In this document: one piece after another, positions 1-11,117 of the stretch
How the letters are laid out: the number at the start of each line of letters is the position of its first letter
Position numbering within the stretch: the first letter of the stretch is position 1
From: Trissonchulus latispiculum
Taxonomy: Eukaryota; Nematoda; Enoplea; Enoplida; Ironidae
Length of the DNA stretch: 64,000 nucleotides
Reading direction: 5' to 3'
NCBI GenBank assembly: GCA_030248195.1
Contig: JASAND010018443.1
Span: forward strand, 62,001 to 126,000
Notes under the pieces: model-generated
Seen by the model: the letters and a program-made list of their open reading frames with translations, nothing else
Told to the model about the DNA's origin: nothing
Databases searched by the model: none
Made by a program: the position numbers and the translations under genes

Positions 1-310
1 GCAATGGTTCCGGCCATGGGTCACGTACAGGTTGGATCTTAGGTAATACAAGAAAACTAAGCTCATATTTGAACTCTACATGCCTGAAACCCATATGCAC
101 ACATTTTTCCCGGCGAAAAGGGACAACTTTTAATTTTAAGCTAGGGTCAGCCATGGTTCCGGCCATGGGTCACTTGCAGCGCGGAGCTTAGGTTGTAGAG
201 GAAAACTAAGCTCATATTTGAATTCTACATGGTCGAAAACCCCCTAGATAAACTTTCCCGTTAAGAATAAATAATTTTCAAATTTAAGCTTGGGTCAGCC
301 ATGGTTCCGG
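1..310. repeat. 149-bp tandem repeat, about two copies
   Basis: Two adjacent copies (about 3-150 and 151-299) begin with the same words (ATGGTTCCGGCCATGGGTCA), share an internal block (AAAACTAAGCTCATATTTGAA) and end with TTTAAGCTnGGGTCAGCC. A third copy starts at 299 and is lost after about 11 bases. The array probably continues left of the window. No coding signal is seen. Confidence 0.85.
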
Positions 311-319
311 TCTTCCAGA

Positions 320-505
320 AGCTACAGCTGAGGCTCCAGGCTTCTTTACACCACCACCTCCTCCAGAGCCTCCCGGCCTCCGGGCCTCTTTACGCCACCA
401 CCCCCTCCAGAGCCTCCCGGCCTCCCGGCCTCTTTACACCACCACCCCCTCCAGAGCCTCCCGGCCTCTTTACACCACCACCCCCGCCAGGCTCTACGCC
501 TGGTG
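320..505. repeat. C-rich minisatellite
   Basis: Repeats of roughly 35-45 bp combine CTCTTTACACCACCACC with CTCCAGAGCCTCCCGGCCTC. The open plus-strand frame of Pro/Leu/Ala-rich residues is a by-product of the repeat and is not evidence for a protein. Confidence 0.8.
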
Positions 506-656
506 CTCACCTATTACTACTTACATGATTTTGGTATATGCATGGCTGAATTTAGTGTACAATATACATAATTTAACCAAAGCACATGGTATACCTGCCC
601 TGAACTAATTTCTCTAAAACCAACCTTGCTACTTGAAATAATTAGCACTATATTAC

Positions 657-2423
657 TCAGACAGTTGCTTCACAATGTGATAATTTCTAGTAATTAAACA
701 TTGCAGATCTGGTCCACCGCACTGCAAACAGGACATCTGATTCTTTACACATGCGAAGATGTATGATGATATAAATCTGTCAAAAGGATGTCTAATGATG
801 GCCCATTTATGCCAGGATGTATTCTGCCAGAATTCAGATCGGATGCTTGGCAATGTCGAGAGCCAATCTTTTGGAGTTTCTAAACACATGCAAATGATAT
901 CAGTTATGCTGAATATACATTATTATTATTATTATTGCTATTATTATAGTAATTATTATTGTTATTATTATTATTAATTTATTATTGCTGAGGCAATAAT
1001 GGCATGCATAGTCAGCAACGAACTAATCTGATACCACTTTGGAGCCTGCCAAGACTTGACGGCAAAAAGACATGAGTATACAAAGAGTGACAAAATCAAA
1101 CAGAAACATAATCACTTTTTTCTAGTCGCACTTAGAATGGCTCATTCCCCTTCGCACAAATCGGAACTGGACAACTATTTTATTCGAGAAAATAAGTCGC
1201 TATACTGCCAAAATTTAATCTAGTTACTTTGCTTTAAACACTCCATGTTATCAAGCGCACCACTTTTGATAAGTTTAATTTTATGAAATGGGCAGATGAA
1301 TGGGTACTTCAGGCAGAAACAGACTTATAAGGTTGAACGGGATCAAGCTTGCCAAACATTAGCTACATATATGGCATATTTTAGTTATGCATTTAAATAT
1401 GTTTGCATTCAAGAAAGTAAAAATATATTTAATTTTCACTTTGTAAACTAGGCAAACTATCTACTATTAGCTTTCCTCTTAGTAATACTATTGTAGGGTA
1501 GTATTGGTTTGTTTCAGCAAGCAAAGCTGCTGAGCCTCTAAAATCAAATGTTAAATATAAAAGACGCTCGTGTTTCAATTGATCGCACTTCACATGGTCG
1601 ACTGACTCTGAAAGCAGTCCCAGTGATAACCTAAGAAATTTGACAACTATAAAACGTCTACTTTTCCTGAGAGTTGCCGCGGTTATTGCAAAAGTTTCAT
1701 CTTATATAGTTGAGTATAACTCCTGGTAAGACACATGACACAAACTGCAATGTAATTTTTGCTGTCCAGTGCAATAAAGCACTATTCATGTTTCTTTGGT
1801 AGTGGACAATGCCAGGATTACAAAGATGAAGCATGGGAACAAAAAAGACTATCGTGGACATTATACCATAACAATTTGTTCCTACTGTGTTTATATAATA
1901 TTTCATTGTACCCAACATAACTGGCTCAACTGAGCCAGGAAACCAGAAAGTCGGTGCCAGATTTCATTGTATTTACTTACCTTTTAAGCAGAATTTCCAG
2001 GCAAAAGCAAATATTCCATCCTTCTTTAATACAGATGTATCAACATCCAGTACTTTTCGACAAAACAATGAGAACATATGGGTTCCCATATTCTTTGGAA
2101 TTCGGCAAAAGACACTTGAAGAATTGTGATCAATTAGCCAGTAGGATCGCTCACTAAAAAAATTGAACGTTTCAAGCGTCTTGAACTCGTAAGTAATTTC
2201 AACTGCCCTGCTTAGAATTGCAATTTTTGACAGATTTCTGAACTTACAATGGATCATACATTTCTGCCCTTGCTAGAGGAACAGGCAGCTTTCCAAGGGA
2301 TATCTGTTCTACGAAAGACTGATCTGCAATTCGTTTGCTTGAATGCTGTCCATTTAGTGAAACAAGTATTATAGCCGAAATCAGAATGGCTGATGACGTT
2401 ATCAGTAGAAAAACCAACTTCAT
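657..2423 (-). CDS. Carbohydrate sulfotransferase-like gene, 5' three exons
   Basis: This is the N-terminal and central part of a Golgi type II sulfotransferase, which transfers sulfate from PAPS to glycans. Exon 1 (2423-2248) starts with ATG and a hydrophobic signal-anchor (MKLVFLLITSS, then Ala/Ile/Leu-rich) and ends at GTAAGT. Exon 2 (2153-1981) follows TTTTTTAG and carries CRIPKNMGT, the family's 5'-PSB-like PAPS motif. It ends at GTAAGT. Exon 3 (879 to about 657) follows TTTAG and carries RHPFDRFISSY, the 3'-PB-like motif, and the Cys-rich CLQCGGPDLQC. The splice phases (2, then 1) keep the reading frame across both introns, which strongly supports the model. After residue pair SE there is either a stop (TAA) or a GTAATA donor. 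The usual C-terminal exon with WFCDF is absent from the rest of the window on this side and may lie to the left. The nematode family assignment is from memory of motifs. Confidence 0.72.
921..980. repeat. (ATT)n microsatellite
   Basis: Imperfect TTA/TTG trinucleotide tract lying in the large second intron of the sulfotransferase model. Confidence 0.85.
980..1980 (-). other. Second intron of sulfotransferase model
   Basis: About 1.1 kb between the donor at 1980 and the acceptor at 880. It is AT-rich, with no supported coding exon, RNA gene or transposon ends. Confidence 0.5.
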
Positions 2424-3100
2424 TGCCTCAAATCAGATAATCCAACGAAGCAAAGTGTTGTTGAGAAAAGGATTAAAATAACACAAATAGCAACCACATA
2501 ACACTTCCGTGGACTCCGTGGCATTGACCGATCCTTGATTCTGAAATTTACTTTAATTATTTTAATTTATCAAATGTTGACATGTTAGCCCCGCCCCGCC
2601 AATTTCCATCCTGGTGGGGTGTGGGGGACTCGCTAACGACTCTAAGCTAACCTACCCCCCAGGTGGGTGCTGGAATGTCAAAAGGCTAGTCGAATTCACT
2701 GGGATTCTACCCTTTTGCTGTGCACTCGGCATAGAATCAGAACTGGGAGGGGCCGGGGGCGGTTCCCCCCGGTTGGACCGTCGCTCCGGGGCTGGGGTAG
2801 GGAATTGGGGGTAGGGCCAAATTCCCCCCCCGCCCCGCCGTGTCAACCCGACAGCACTCATCTCTGCTATATTTGAGGTCTCTAAATTTGCTTCCTCACC
2901 TTGAATAAGTTCGTGAAAAAGTGTGACCTTTTCGTGTAAATTACGCGTTATACTACGAGTGATAGGTCCAGAATAATTTTGGGACATCTACCACTGTCAG
3001 GGTCGCCCCTATTCCCGTAAAGTCGATATGAGATACCCACCTTTGGATTTAATTCTGGGAGATTCGATATAAACCCTATCAAGTCCAGTCTAATTCGAAA
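2424..3100. other. Non-coding, with a G/C homopolymer-rich patch
   Basis: The part from 2424 to 2580 would hold the sulfotransferase promoter, but no core element is convincing. Bases 2585-2850 are unusually rich in G and C runs compared with the AT-rich flanks. Open frames there are low-complexity and overlap on both strands, so none is annotated. Confidence 0.5.
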
Positions 3101-3111
3101 TATGTTACAGA

Positions 3112-4730
3112 ATGGCCAAACACACCTTAGTCAGGAAGAACAACAACTGCGTGGCCCAAACAACTACTAAATTATATTTCCTTGATATTAGAAACTATCT
3201 ATCTCCAGGGATGTCATATAAACAATGGCTTAAAAGTTTCAAAATATCGGACCAAAGGGTTGTTTTCCCCAATGAAGCCTTTACATCTCTCGAGTTCCTT
3301 GTCCAAGGACTTCCAAGTTGAGACATGTTCTATTCCACGTTTAGGCAAGAAGAGGCCTCAGATGAGGACTATCCGGCAGTTGTAGAAGCTTGTGACTATT
3401 ACAAATTTAAAAATATAAGGGATTTTCTAATTTGGGATAATAATTTTTACGTAGAACCGTTTCTTAGGGCTACTGGCAAAATGGTCGAATTTTGGAAAGG
3501 AAGGGAGATTGACATGTTCAAGGGAGGGGCTATATCTCTTCCAGGATTGGAATACAAATACATGATTAATGGGATTCCCAAACACACTATTCTTCCCCTT
3601 TGGAGTTGGCGCAGTGAACCTTGGCATAAGTTGGTGAAGGATAATATATTAGGAGGCCTACAGTCACTGAGGTGGTCAGCCTAATTCAAGCAAATCGACT
3701 TTTTAGACTAGTTGAGGTGGACATTGAGGTACCTGAGCATAAAAAGGAATACTTTGCAGAGATGACGCCCATCTTAAAAATGTGGAAATCAGTAGGGAAG
3801 ACGTTGGGGATCATATGAGGAAGTTTGGTGAGGAAAATGATCTGATGACACAACCTAGGAGGGAACTGATTGGAAGTTATTTTGGGAAGAAAATCCTTTT
3901 GACAACTCCCCTAATTAACTTGTATCTCAAGCACGGGCTCAAAATTACTAAGATTTACCAAGCAATCGAGTTCAAATCTAATATGGGAAGTATGTTTAAA
4001 CTTCTGGGAAATTCGTACTATACGCGGACCATTACAAATTTGGAAAAGCACATGGAAGTTAAATTTTGTGAAAGATCAGGGGCAAACAGGGAGGCTAATG
4101 GTTGGAGGTTCAGGCGGTTAGACGATCTGGGAAATGGGTATATGAAGTTCAATCTGCTATGTCGAAAATTGTCTAACGCTTACCTGAGTTAGTGGGTTCT
4201 TTGTTTACCAATACGCCTAACTTAGAATGCTAGAATTTTATTACGGTTGCCTAAAACCAAACTTAAGACCAGGATCATTTCAACTTTGTCAAATGGACAC
4301 CGACTGTCTATATTTCACCTGCTCTTCCAAAAACTTCGGTGACTACGTCCCACCCGAAAACAAAGAAAGCTGGGAAATTGCTCTTAAAAACTTTTTGTCT
4401 TAGACCCTCTACTCAGAAAAGAATTGCAGGGCTGTTTAAAAAAGAATGGACGGGGGAAGGTATTATAGCACTTTGTAGTAAAATCTATTTCGCTTGGGGT
4501 GAAAAGAATAAGGTAAGCCATAAAGGGGTGAATAAAAATCGAATCATTTCACTATAGAAGATTTTATGAAGGTACTGCAAACTGGTTGTACAAAACCTGA
4601 AGAGAATAGAGGACATGTGAATGCAAATGGGGTCATGGATATGTACCACCAAACAAAGGACGCCCTATCATACGCATATCCTAAACGCAAAGTATCAGGC
4701 TGAGTGACGACAGTGCCCTTAGACAAATAA
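3112..4730 (+). pseudogene. Protein-primed family-B DNA polymerase (DNA_pol_B_2-like), decayed
   Basis: The translated pieces fit the pPolB proteins of Maverick/Polinton-like and related virus-like elements. Part 1 (3112-3684) carries LYFLDIRNYLSPG, DFLIWDNNFYVEPFL and REIDMFKGG, with an in-frame TGA at about 3322. Part 2 (about 3665-4192) carries RLVEVDIEVPEHKKEYF, the polymerase motif B region KLLGNSYYTRT (expected KxxxNSxYG; Gly is Thr here) and a stop at about 4190. Part 3 (4227-4730) carries MLEFYYG and motif C MDTDCLYF, with further frame changes near 4370 and 4555, ending in YAYPKRKVSG. The block that should hold motif A (DxxALY) is missing between parts 1 and 2. The gene is therefore dead through stops, frameshifts and an internal deletion. 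The first base is only the open frame limit: a TTACAG just upstream could be an acceptor. Confidence 0.85.
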
Positions 4731-4895
4731 TATTGACTTACGCTACTGGTCTCAATAAGAATGAGAGGTTTAAAGCAAAATTACCAAAAAATGTGAATAA
4801 AAGCAAAAACCCAAAAATATTGCATGCACCGGACTAGATGGATTCGATTAATTAGTATAAAATGAAGTTAAATAATTAAATAGATGAGCGAGATA

Positions 4896-5321
4896 AAGAA
4901 ATAATGAAAAACGCCTTAGTAGCCTTAGTCCGAACAGGAGAGAGCCAATGGGCACCCAGAGAGAACTAGTCTCTGGAGCTCCTGCCTGGTTGTCCAAAGA
5001 AGGACAGCCAGCTCGGCTCTATCTGTGCTGCAACATAGCCAGAGAAGGTTTTATCAAAACCTCTCTGACTGTGCTATGCACAGAAAGAGTGTCTTCTGCT
5101 GTCACTGCTGGCTGTCCTTCTTTGGACAACCAGGCAGGAGCTCCAGAGACTAGTTCTCTCTGGGTAAGACCGCTCACAGCGCCCATTGGCTCTCTCCTGT
5201 TCGGACTAAGGCTACGGCCTTAGTGACTGCAGGCAGGCGTTTTTCATTATTTCTTTATGATTAATGCTTGTATCCTTCGTGGATCCGCCTGCTGGCCAGC
5301 GTTTACTTCATTTTCTTGACG
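4896..5321. mobile_element. 426-bp palindromic MITE-like insertion with 15-bp flanking duplication
   Basis: The flanks 4881-4895 and 5322-5336 are identical (TAGATGAGCGAGATA). Inside, long inverted arms run from about 4895 inward (AAAGAAATAATGAAAAACGCC, then CTTAGTCCGAACAGG) and return at 5257 outward. The arms are well over 100 bp and nearly perfect, for example both contain AGCTCCTGCCTGGTTGTCC or its complement. No transposase is encoded. The open frame across it is produced by the palindrome. The 64 bases 5258-5321 lie outside the palindrome but inside the duplication. Confidence 0.75.
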
Positions 5322-5425
5322 TAGATGAGCGAGATAGGTAGGTTAGATAGGTAGGTAGACAGATAGATAGATAGGTAGGTAGGTAGGTAGGTAGGTAGGT
5401 AGGTAGGTACGTAGGTAGTTAGCTT
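5322..5425. repeat. (GGTA)n/(GATA)n microsatellite
   Basis: GATAGGTA units grade into about 10 GGTA repeats. A shorter form of the same tract occurs in the other copies of this terminus near 63.69 kb and 58.77 kb. Confidence 0.9.
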
Positions 5426-5544
5426 AGATAGGCAAAAGTCCGGTAATGGGACGACGCCGGGTCTCAAGCAGAGGGACTGATGTCGGTAGTAGTATTGTTA
5501 CTCTGACATTGGTGTTTTGGGGGAATGTAAAGGGAGCTAGGAGT

Positions 5545-5770
5545 AGTAGGAATACAGGGTGTACTGGGAGTCCGGGGGCACTAGGGTAGAGGAGGTACCA
5601 GGAGTACAGGTGGTACTGAGGCTACTGGGTGTACCAGGGTTACCAGGGGTACAGGGGGTACTGGGGGCATAGGGGGTATTGGGGGTCCCTGGAGGTACAG
5701 GGAAACTGGGGGTACTAGGAGTACAGGGGGATAGTGGGTACCAGGTGGTGACGGTTTTGTAATGTGACGT
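5545..5770. repeat. G-rich minisatellite (GGTACnGGG-type)
   Basis: Degenerate 9-15-bp units of GGTACTGGGGG/GGTACAGGG. On the minus strand they read as a Thr-Pro-rich frame, which I take as a repeat artefact. Confidence 0.75.
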
Positions 5771-6760
5771 CAGGAATCCTAGTGGAGGCGTTGATGATGC
5801 AAGAATAACAACTGACCCCAGAGACTTCGGCATGCGCTTTTATAGTACCGGGATATGCAAATTAGGTAGTTTCGTGTAATATGCAAATTAGGTATCCGAC
5901 TTTGATTCCAGACGGAATAGTATTCACGTGAAATACATTACACTCCTCCCCCTTTAGATTGGACCCTCCATTGCGCGGAAGTCTCTGCGGCCATTGCTAA
6001 TTTTATTAGCAATAAATGAATAACAAACAAATAATAAACAATAACAAACAAATAACATTGTCAGCAAGAAACAAAATCTGAATCCAACATTATGATAGCA
6101 AAAATGCCACATCTGGCTATAAATAAAATCAAACAAGCAAAAACAGAAACGAAGTCTTGAAATAGTTTGATTTTTCAATTCAATAAACTTTTCTTCCTGG
6201 AGAGATCGCACAATCCAAATACACTTATCATCGCGAAACCAAAGAATGACCTGAGAAAAGTGAGGGCCCATCAGTCCTTGGACACACTCAAAAATCAAAA
6301 TTACCTGGACCCTCCGTTAGAGGACACCGAGGTTTGCTCTCGTTGGCCCGCTGACAGTGGACGCAGACGTTTGCGATTCTCCCGTTGACCCACCGAAAGT
6401 GGACACAGACGGTACAAAAGACCTTCCCAGAAATCGATCTCTCCCCTTTGAATTTCCCGAACCAAAATAGTATTTGCAAACAGGTGAAATACTCTCCCCA
6501 TCGAAGACTAATGAATGATAATGCAAAGCAAACAAAATAGATTGTTCGTTCAGATTTTAGGTTTCTTCTTGCTTCCATCACTTCGTTTTCTCGCGATGTT
6601 GTCCAGTGGAAAATAAATGGCTTCTTCCAAGTTTCCTGACCTTTGCTTCTTACTGACCACAGTTAGTTCCTACAATGAATTAGCATAAGATAATGATAAC
6701 AAATATACAGTTAAATGCTGAATTTTCTTGCATAATAATCGTTACCAGATTTTCTTTCAT
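5771..6760. other. Non-coding stretch
   Basis: The word ATATGCAAATTAGGTA occurs twice (about 5853 and 5878), and a similar pair of GTGGACnCAGACG blocks lies at 6357-6410. Overlapping short frames on both strands have no recognisable domain. Confidence 0.4.
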
Positions 6761-6833
6761 GACCGGTTAGCTTAAATGTCAAGGCTCTGGACTACGAATC
6801 CCAAGGTTGGGTGATCGAATCCAGGTGTCGGTC
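6761..6833 (+). tRNA. tRNA-Arg(ACG)-like gene or pseudogene
   Basis: The 73-nt cloverleaf has a 7-bp acceptor (GACCGGT with GTCGGTC, allowing G-T pairs), an anticodon arm CTGGA-CTACGAA-TCCCA with anticodon ACG, and an A-rich tail followed by TTTTTT as pol III terminator. The T arm is irregular (GATCGAAT with a 6- or 8-nt loop) and the D arm is weak. This suggests a tRNA pseudogene or SINE head rather than a working tRNA. Confidence 0.45.
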
Positions 6834-8470
6834 AAAATTTTTTATATTTCTTCAATCTCGCTTAACTAATTTGCATAATAGAATTACTATCTACAGAAAA
6901 CTAGCAGTATAAAAGGACAACATTCTTACACTTACATAAGTTTCATTTCATTCCTGATTCAACTCACGAAGACTCCAGCAGCCTACTGGCTGTCAAGCTT
7001 GTGTCAGGTGCCCAGGCTTTCTTTGAAAGTCTGGTCCCAAAGCAAGTTTGGCAGACCAAATCATCAAGGCTGAAGGATCGCTCGAGTGGCAAAGGAGTTT
7101 CGGTCTTGGAGACCCTCCTTACGCCAGACGTCATCATGAAGAAAGAAGACATCCTGGACCAGAGAAGAAGGAACAGTCAGAAGAAGGAAGCCTGACTGTT
7201 CCTGCCAATGGAGATTTCGATGAAGACATCAATGGAGAAATATCGATGGAGAAAACCACGAAGAAGAGCTGGGGAAGAATTTTGCAAGTATGTTGTTTAC
7301 CTCTAGGGATTCCGATTGAGCTGCCCAACGCCGTTTTCTAGGACGGGCGTAGAAATTTCTCTGAGGTTGCTGAGATAGCCCTACTGGCCGGCAACAACTA
7401 AGCTAGGTTCTAGAAAATTGAGCTAGGATATGTTTTTCAATTTCTAATTTACTGGAAACATTTAAAATCAGTAGTGAGAAATGGGGTCAGCAAAACTTCC
7501 AGGCTTTAAAATTTTGTACAAGACAATAGTAAGAACGAGAAAAACGGTCACAAATCAAAACAATGACCAGCCCTCTAAGGAGAGGACATAAGCACCAAGA
7601 AATACCAAATATACACATTTCAATAAATTTTCCATAAATTTCAAAAAACTATTGTAACGGTCACGATTGTCAAGTCCTCATGTTTTGAGGGCTGACAATC
7701 GAAGGCCAGCCCTAAACTTAGGACATGTGCCAGAATTTTTATAAAAGCAAAATCCAGATGACAAATACCAAACCCAAATCCCAATCAAAAAGTACTTCTC
7801 CAACACGGGCCCACTTTAGCGGACACACACAACAATAAACTCATGGGCGCAAAACTGGACACACATGTACAACCAATACAAAAAATACAAAATTTCAAAT
7901 TTTCAGAACCAAGCGTCGACCGGCCCATCCCCATGATGGACACTTGCCTTCAAATCATATACTGACACAAATTACAAACAGTCAACACTAACAAAAAGTT
8001 AGAATTCCAACTTACTTATCATTTCAGAGAAATCCTACCTTTCCGCCAATAATTGACCATTCGTGAACTTAGCCAGTATCTAAGATTCTTCTTTATCTTC
8101 CACATTCCAATTTCTTCTTCTTTGCCAGGGCTTCTGCATGAAAACACCGCTGAGAACTCAGTACCTGCATTGTTAGCATTTTTTACCGCTTTCACATACC
8201 TCTTATGTCAAAATTTGACCAACGTTGGAAAATCAACCAAGACCTATTCATCTAACAGTCCAAAATATGTTTCATACCCAAGGATAGAGTCCTATCTAGA
8301 ATTGGACAAACTCACTTTTCAACACCAACTCAACTTTCATACACAATCAGAACATCGCATCATACGCGGCATACCATGGATCCTAAGGTATACCTCCAAT
8401 CATTGATTCACATATAAAGCATTCACTCCCACAGACATCCAAACATTTATTCCTATCCTATTGGGCACTA
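6834..8470. other. Non-coding, unassigned open frames
   Basis: Plus-strand frames at 7001-7195 and 7048-7341 encode charged low-complexity peptides (Lys/Glu-rich), and 8053-8406 encodes 117 residues with no motif I recognise. A hairpin CCTCATGTTTTGAGG lies at about 7677. Nothing here is firm. Confidence 0.35.
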
Positions 8471-8472
8471 AC

Positions 8473-8620
8473 TTAATTTCGAATGTGAAACTGCTTCAAA
8501 TTCTTCGCATGAACAGTTTTAGTTACCTCACCTGTCTTATCGTCAATAAGAACAAAATTAACAGGGGATGTCTTCCTCAAAATTATGGTACCAGGTGGTG
8601 ACGGTTTTGTAAGGATTCCA
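8473..8620 (-). pseudogene. LTR-retroelement integrase C-terminal fragment
   Basis: The last about 45 residues of a minus-strand frame read ILRKTSPVNFVLIDDKTGEV, then a KTVHAKNLKQFH ending and a stop. This has the pattern of the C-terminal, GPY/F-type end of Ty3/Gypsy or Pao integrases (beta strands, then H-x-x-x-L-K). The upstream part of the frame to 8832 is unlike a retroelement. A roughly 24-bp block at 8587-8612 (TACCAGGTGGTGACGG...) is repeated at 5737-5762, so the fragment may be chimeric. Confidence 0.5.
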
Positions 8621-8639
8621 GGAAGTAGGAGGTATGTCT

Positions 8640-8700
8640 CAATCCAATGATTGGAGGTCGAAAAGCGGACACTACACTCGTGGTATGAAACCCTAGTGCT
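8640..8700. repeat. Dispersed repeat, inverted copy at 58.27 kb
   Basis: TCGAAAAGCGGACACTA here is found as its complement TAGTGTCCGCTTTTCGA at about 58279-58295, with a matching flank (CCAATC). Probably part of a repeat family that I cannot name. Confidence 0.55.
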
Positions 8701-8832
8701 AGTGTCACTCTGACTGACCATATTATTGCAAGTTCTTTTCGTAGGTGTGTGATGTCCTAACCAAGTAAAATAAAGTGCTAGAGCGTTATTTAGATTAGGG
8801 CTATATAGACACCCGCTCGTAATATAAAACAA

Positions 8833-10304
8833 ATCCTATTCTAATACGAGCATTTATTTCGAAAGTTGCACAAAAACCAAATAAGCAAAAACGGCACAAT
8901 TCACGAAGTCAAAAGGTGCTATGGCTCTCACCCGGAAATGGCAGAGACAATCACTACCCACGACCGACCACATTCACCAACACAGAAATCCCAACCGACT
9001 TAATCCGCCGTTTTGAACTAGCTCGGTTCTATGAGTCATAATAAGCCACGAAAATAGGTATTGCCAACTTCAGATTGATTATTCAAGAAATGCCACTCAT
9101 TTGTTCACAACCCAATTTCGATCTACTTAGCTTTATCACACTGGTATATTCTATGTTCTACAAAAATTAAAAACTTAGTTTAATTTAGTTAGTTAAGTTT
9201 AATTTTCGAAGCTAACGTTTGGTCAATACCTTAAAACCTCGTTTTAACCGAGGTTTCAAAACCCAGATATCAGCATAGGAACAAGATTAACACTAACCCG
9301 AAGATAGCACAACACTCCGACAAGCCCGTTGTCAAGCCCGAGTAAGTATTGATAGGACGGGGACAGTGTTAGTAATCCAGCGAAAGGCCGGCCCTAGGTG
9401 TCTTGGATTAATGGCGAAATTCAGGTTTCGCACACAGCTTAAATAATTTCTATGTACACAACGTGGAGAAATTTCACAATAATTAAAAAAGGGTCCCCAG
9501 CTATTCCATTGAGGTAAAATGTTAGGCTACATTCTGATATAGTGATAGTTTCTTAGCTAAGAGAAAAAATTAATTTATTTAAACTTAATTTTTCACAGAA
9601 AAATTATTTAGACGGTATGCTTAAATGCCAGGAACAAGGCTTCCGAAAACGACTCTTGACAAAGCTCTGTAGACAGAGCATTGCTCACAACAAACACACA
9701 TAACTCTTGACAACACTTATTTTCTTATTCCAGTCTGTGCTGCTGTAAAGTAACACTACAACTTTGGGATTTTAAAACCTCCTCATTAAAACCAGTCTAT
9801 TCCAAAGATCAGAACGGGCGATACAAACATTTTCACAACAGTTTGTTCTTTGTACAATACAGTAAAATTGTTGAAAGAGACTGGATACAATCAACAGTAC
9901 ACCTATATAAGAGTGTGGCAGCTGGTAGGCTCTCTGGTATAGCTGAAGTACATGCTCCGAACGCTAACGGGACCCCTCCCCCCTCCACAAACGTGTACCT
10001 AGTGACCCCCCAAACAGTTGTGTACTCAGTGCACGTTTCTGAACGCTCACTCGTCGTATCCTTAAGTGTTAAAGCTCGAAAACACAACGCCTGCGTGCGT
10101 CCGGGTTAGCCGTTATCGCTATAAGCTTATAAAAAGTGTCCATTTTACAAGCTTATAAATCTTACCGTTTCACGAAAGTTTTACAAGTTGAGATTCTTAA
10201 AAATTTTACAAGTAGGAAGGACGACTTATAAAGCGCTTACAACGATAAATCCTTCATATTTTCGCTGCTTCCGCTTAAAGTCAATGGGCACAGTAGCTGC
10301 ACTA
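8833..10304. other. Non-coding stretch
   Basis: AT-rich. Overlapping frames on both strands at 9.83-10.11 kb lie over a TATATAAG-containing segment and share a word (TTAAAGCTCGAAAACACAA) with 12.4 kb, so this is probably repeat rather than gene. Confidence 0.4.
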
Positions 10305-11109
10305 CAGAGATGAAACCGGGTCACAGGGTCACCGGGTCAGTTCGGGTCACTATATGGGCTGGGTCACCGTGTCAGGAGCTCTGACCCGGTCTTGACCCGG
10401 TATTTTTGATTGCTCCATCTACTGTAAGTGATTTATCGCTGCTGCTATTATTTTTGGAGGGAGAGGGTCAGACTGTGGGTTTCAAATCTCGGTAAGAAGG
10501 AAAATCTCAGCAAAACAAGATTTACAGATTCTGACTTTTGCTTTGCATTTTTGCAATTGTTATGACTTACTGCATATCTTCAGGAACCAATTGTGATTGA
10601 TTTTATTTCATATTCTCTGAATCCTAGCCATAGGAAAAATATTTCCAAAGAATTTCCGCTGAGTGAAACTTCCATCATACAACTAAATGAAATATTTTAC
10701 TAAAATATATAATGATAAAACAGAAAAGTGCTAATGTTAACCCCCATGATTAGAATTAGATGATGTTATGACTTTGATTAGGTATTTTGTTCCAAATTTG
10801 TTTGATTCAACAAGCTATGTAGTTTACTTCACATTGTTGAGTGCAAAATCGTGTAAATCGTTTTGATTTTTTCCGGCTTACTTACAGTATTCACATTCCA
10901 ATGCTACTACTTTAAGGAAAGCAAAACATTTGCCCAACTTGATATTTTAGTCATCAGAAATGTCTAAAATGGCAAAAAAAACACTCACCACACCCCAATA
11001 AAGCATTTTTAATTTTTTGCAATCTTCAAGGTCACCGGCTCACCGGGTCAGGGGTCGACCGGGTAACTGGGTCACCGGGTCAGTAAATAGTGACCCGGTT
11101 TCATCTCTG
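10305..11109. mobile_element. hAT-type non-autonomous element (MITE)
   Basis: The left end CAGAGATGAAACCGGGTCA and the right end TGACCCGGTTTCATCTCTG are exact inverted repeats and begin with the CAG typical of hAT. The flanks are CTGCACTA (10297-10304) and ATGCACTA (11110-11117), an 8-bp target duplication with one mismatch, which is the hAT length. Subterminal clusters of GGGTCA/TGACCC repeats occupy 10317-10405 and 11031-11095. The AT-rich middle encodes no transposase. Confidence 0.85.
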
Positions 11110-11117
11110 ATGCACTA

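Larger units (their letters stand above)
4790..5480. mobile_element. Terminal sequence of the pPolB element, interrupted
   Basis: The sequence from AAAAATATTGCATGC at about 4815 through a GGTA-rich microsatellite to GTCCGGTAATGGG and CAGAGGGAC (about 5480) matches the ends at 63.59-63.78 kb and, inverted, 58.69-58.86 kb. Here it lies just after the polymerase remnant, so it is the downstream terminus of that element. It is truncated at about 5480 and is split by the insertion at 4896-5321. Confidence 0.75.

Noticed and set aside
301..528. Pro-rich 75-codon ORF
   Set aside because: Produced by the minisatellite. There is no splice or start context.
4948..5223. 91-codon ORF
   Set aside because: Reads through a palindromic MITE. 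The frame is a consequence of mirrored sequence.
6964..7341. Overlapping charged ORFs as a retroelement gag
   Set aside because: No zinc knuckle, capsid or following pol. Both strands are open.
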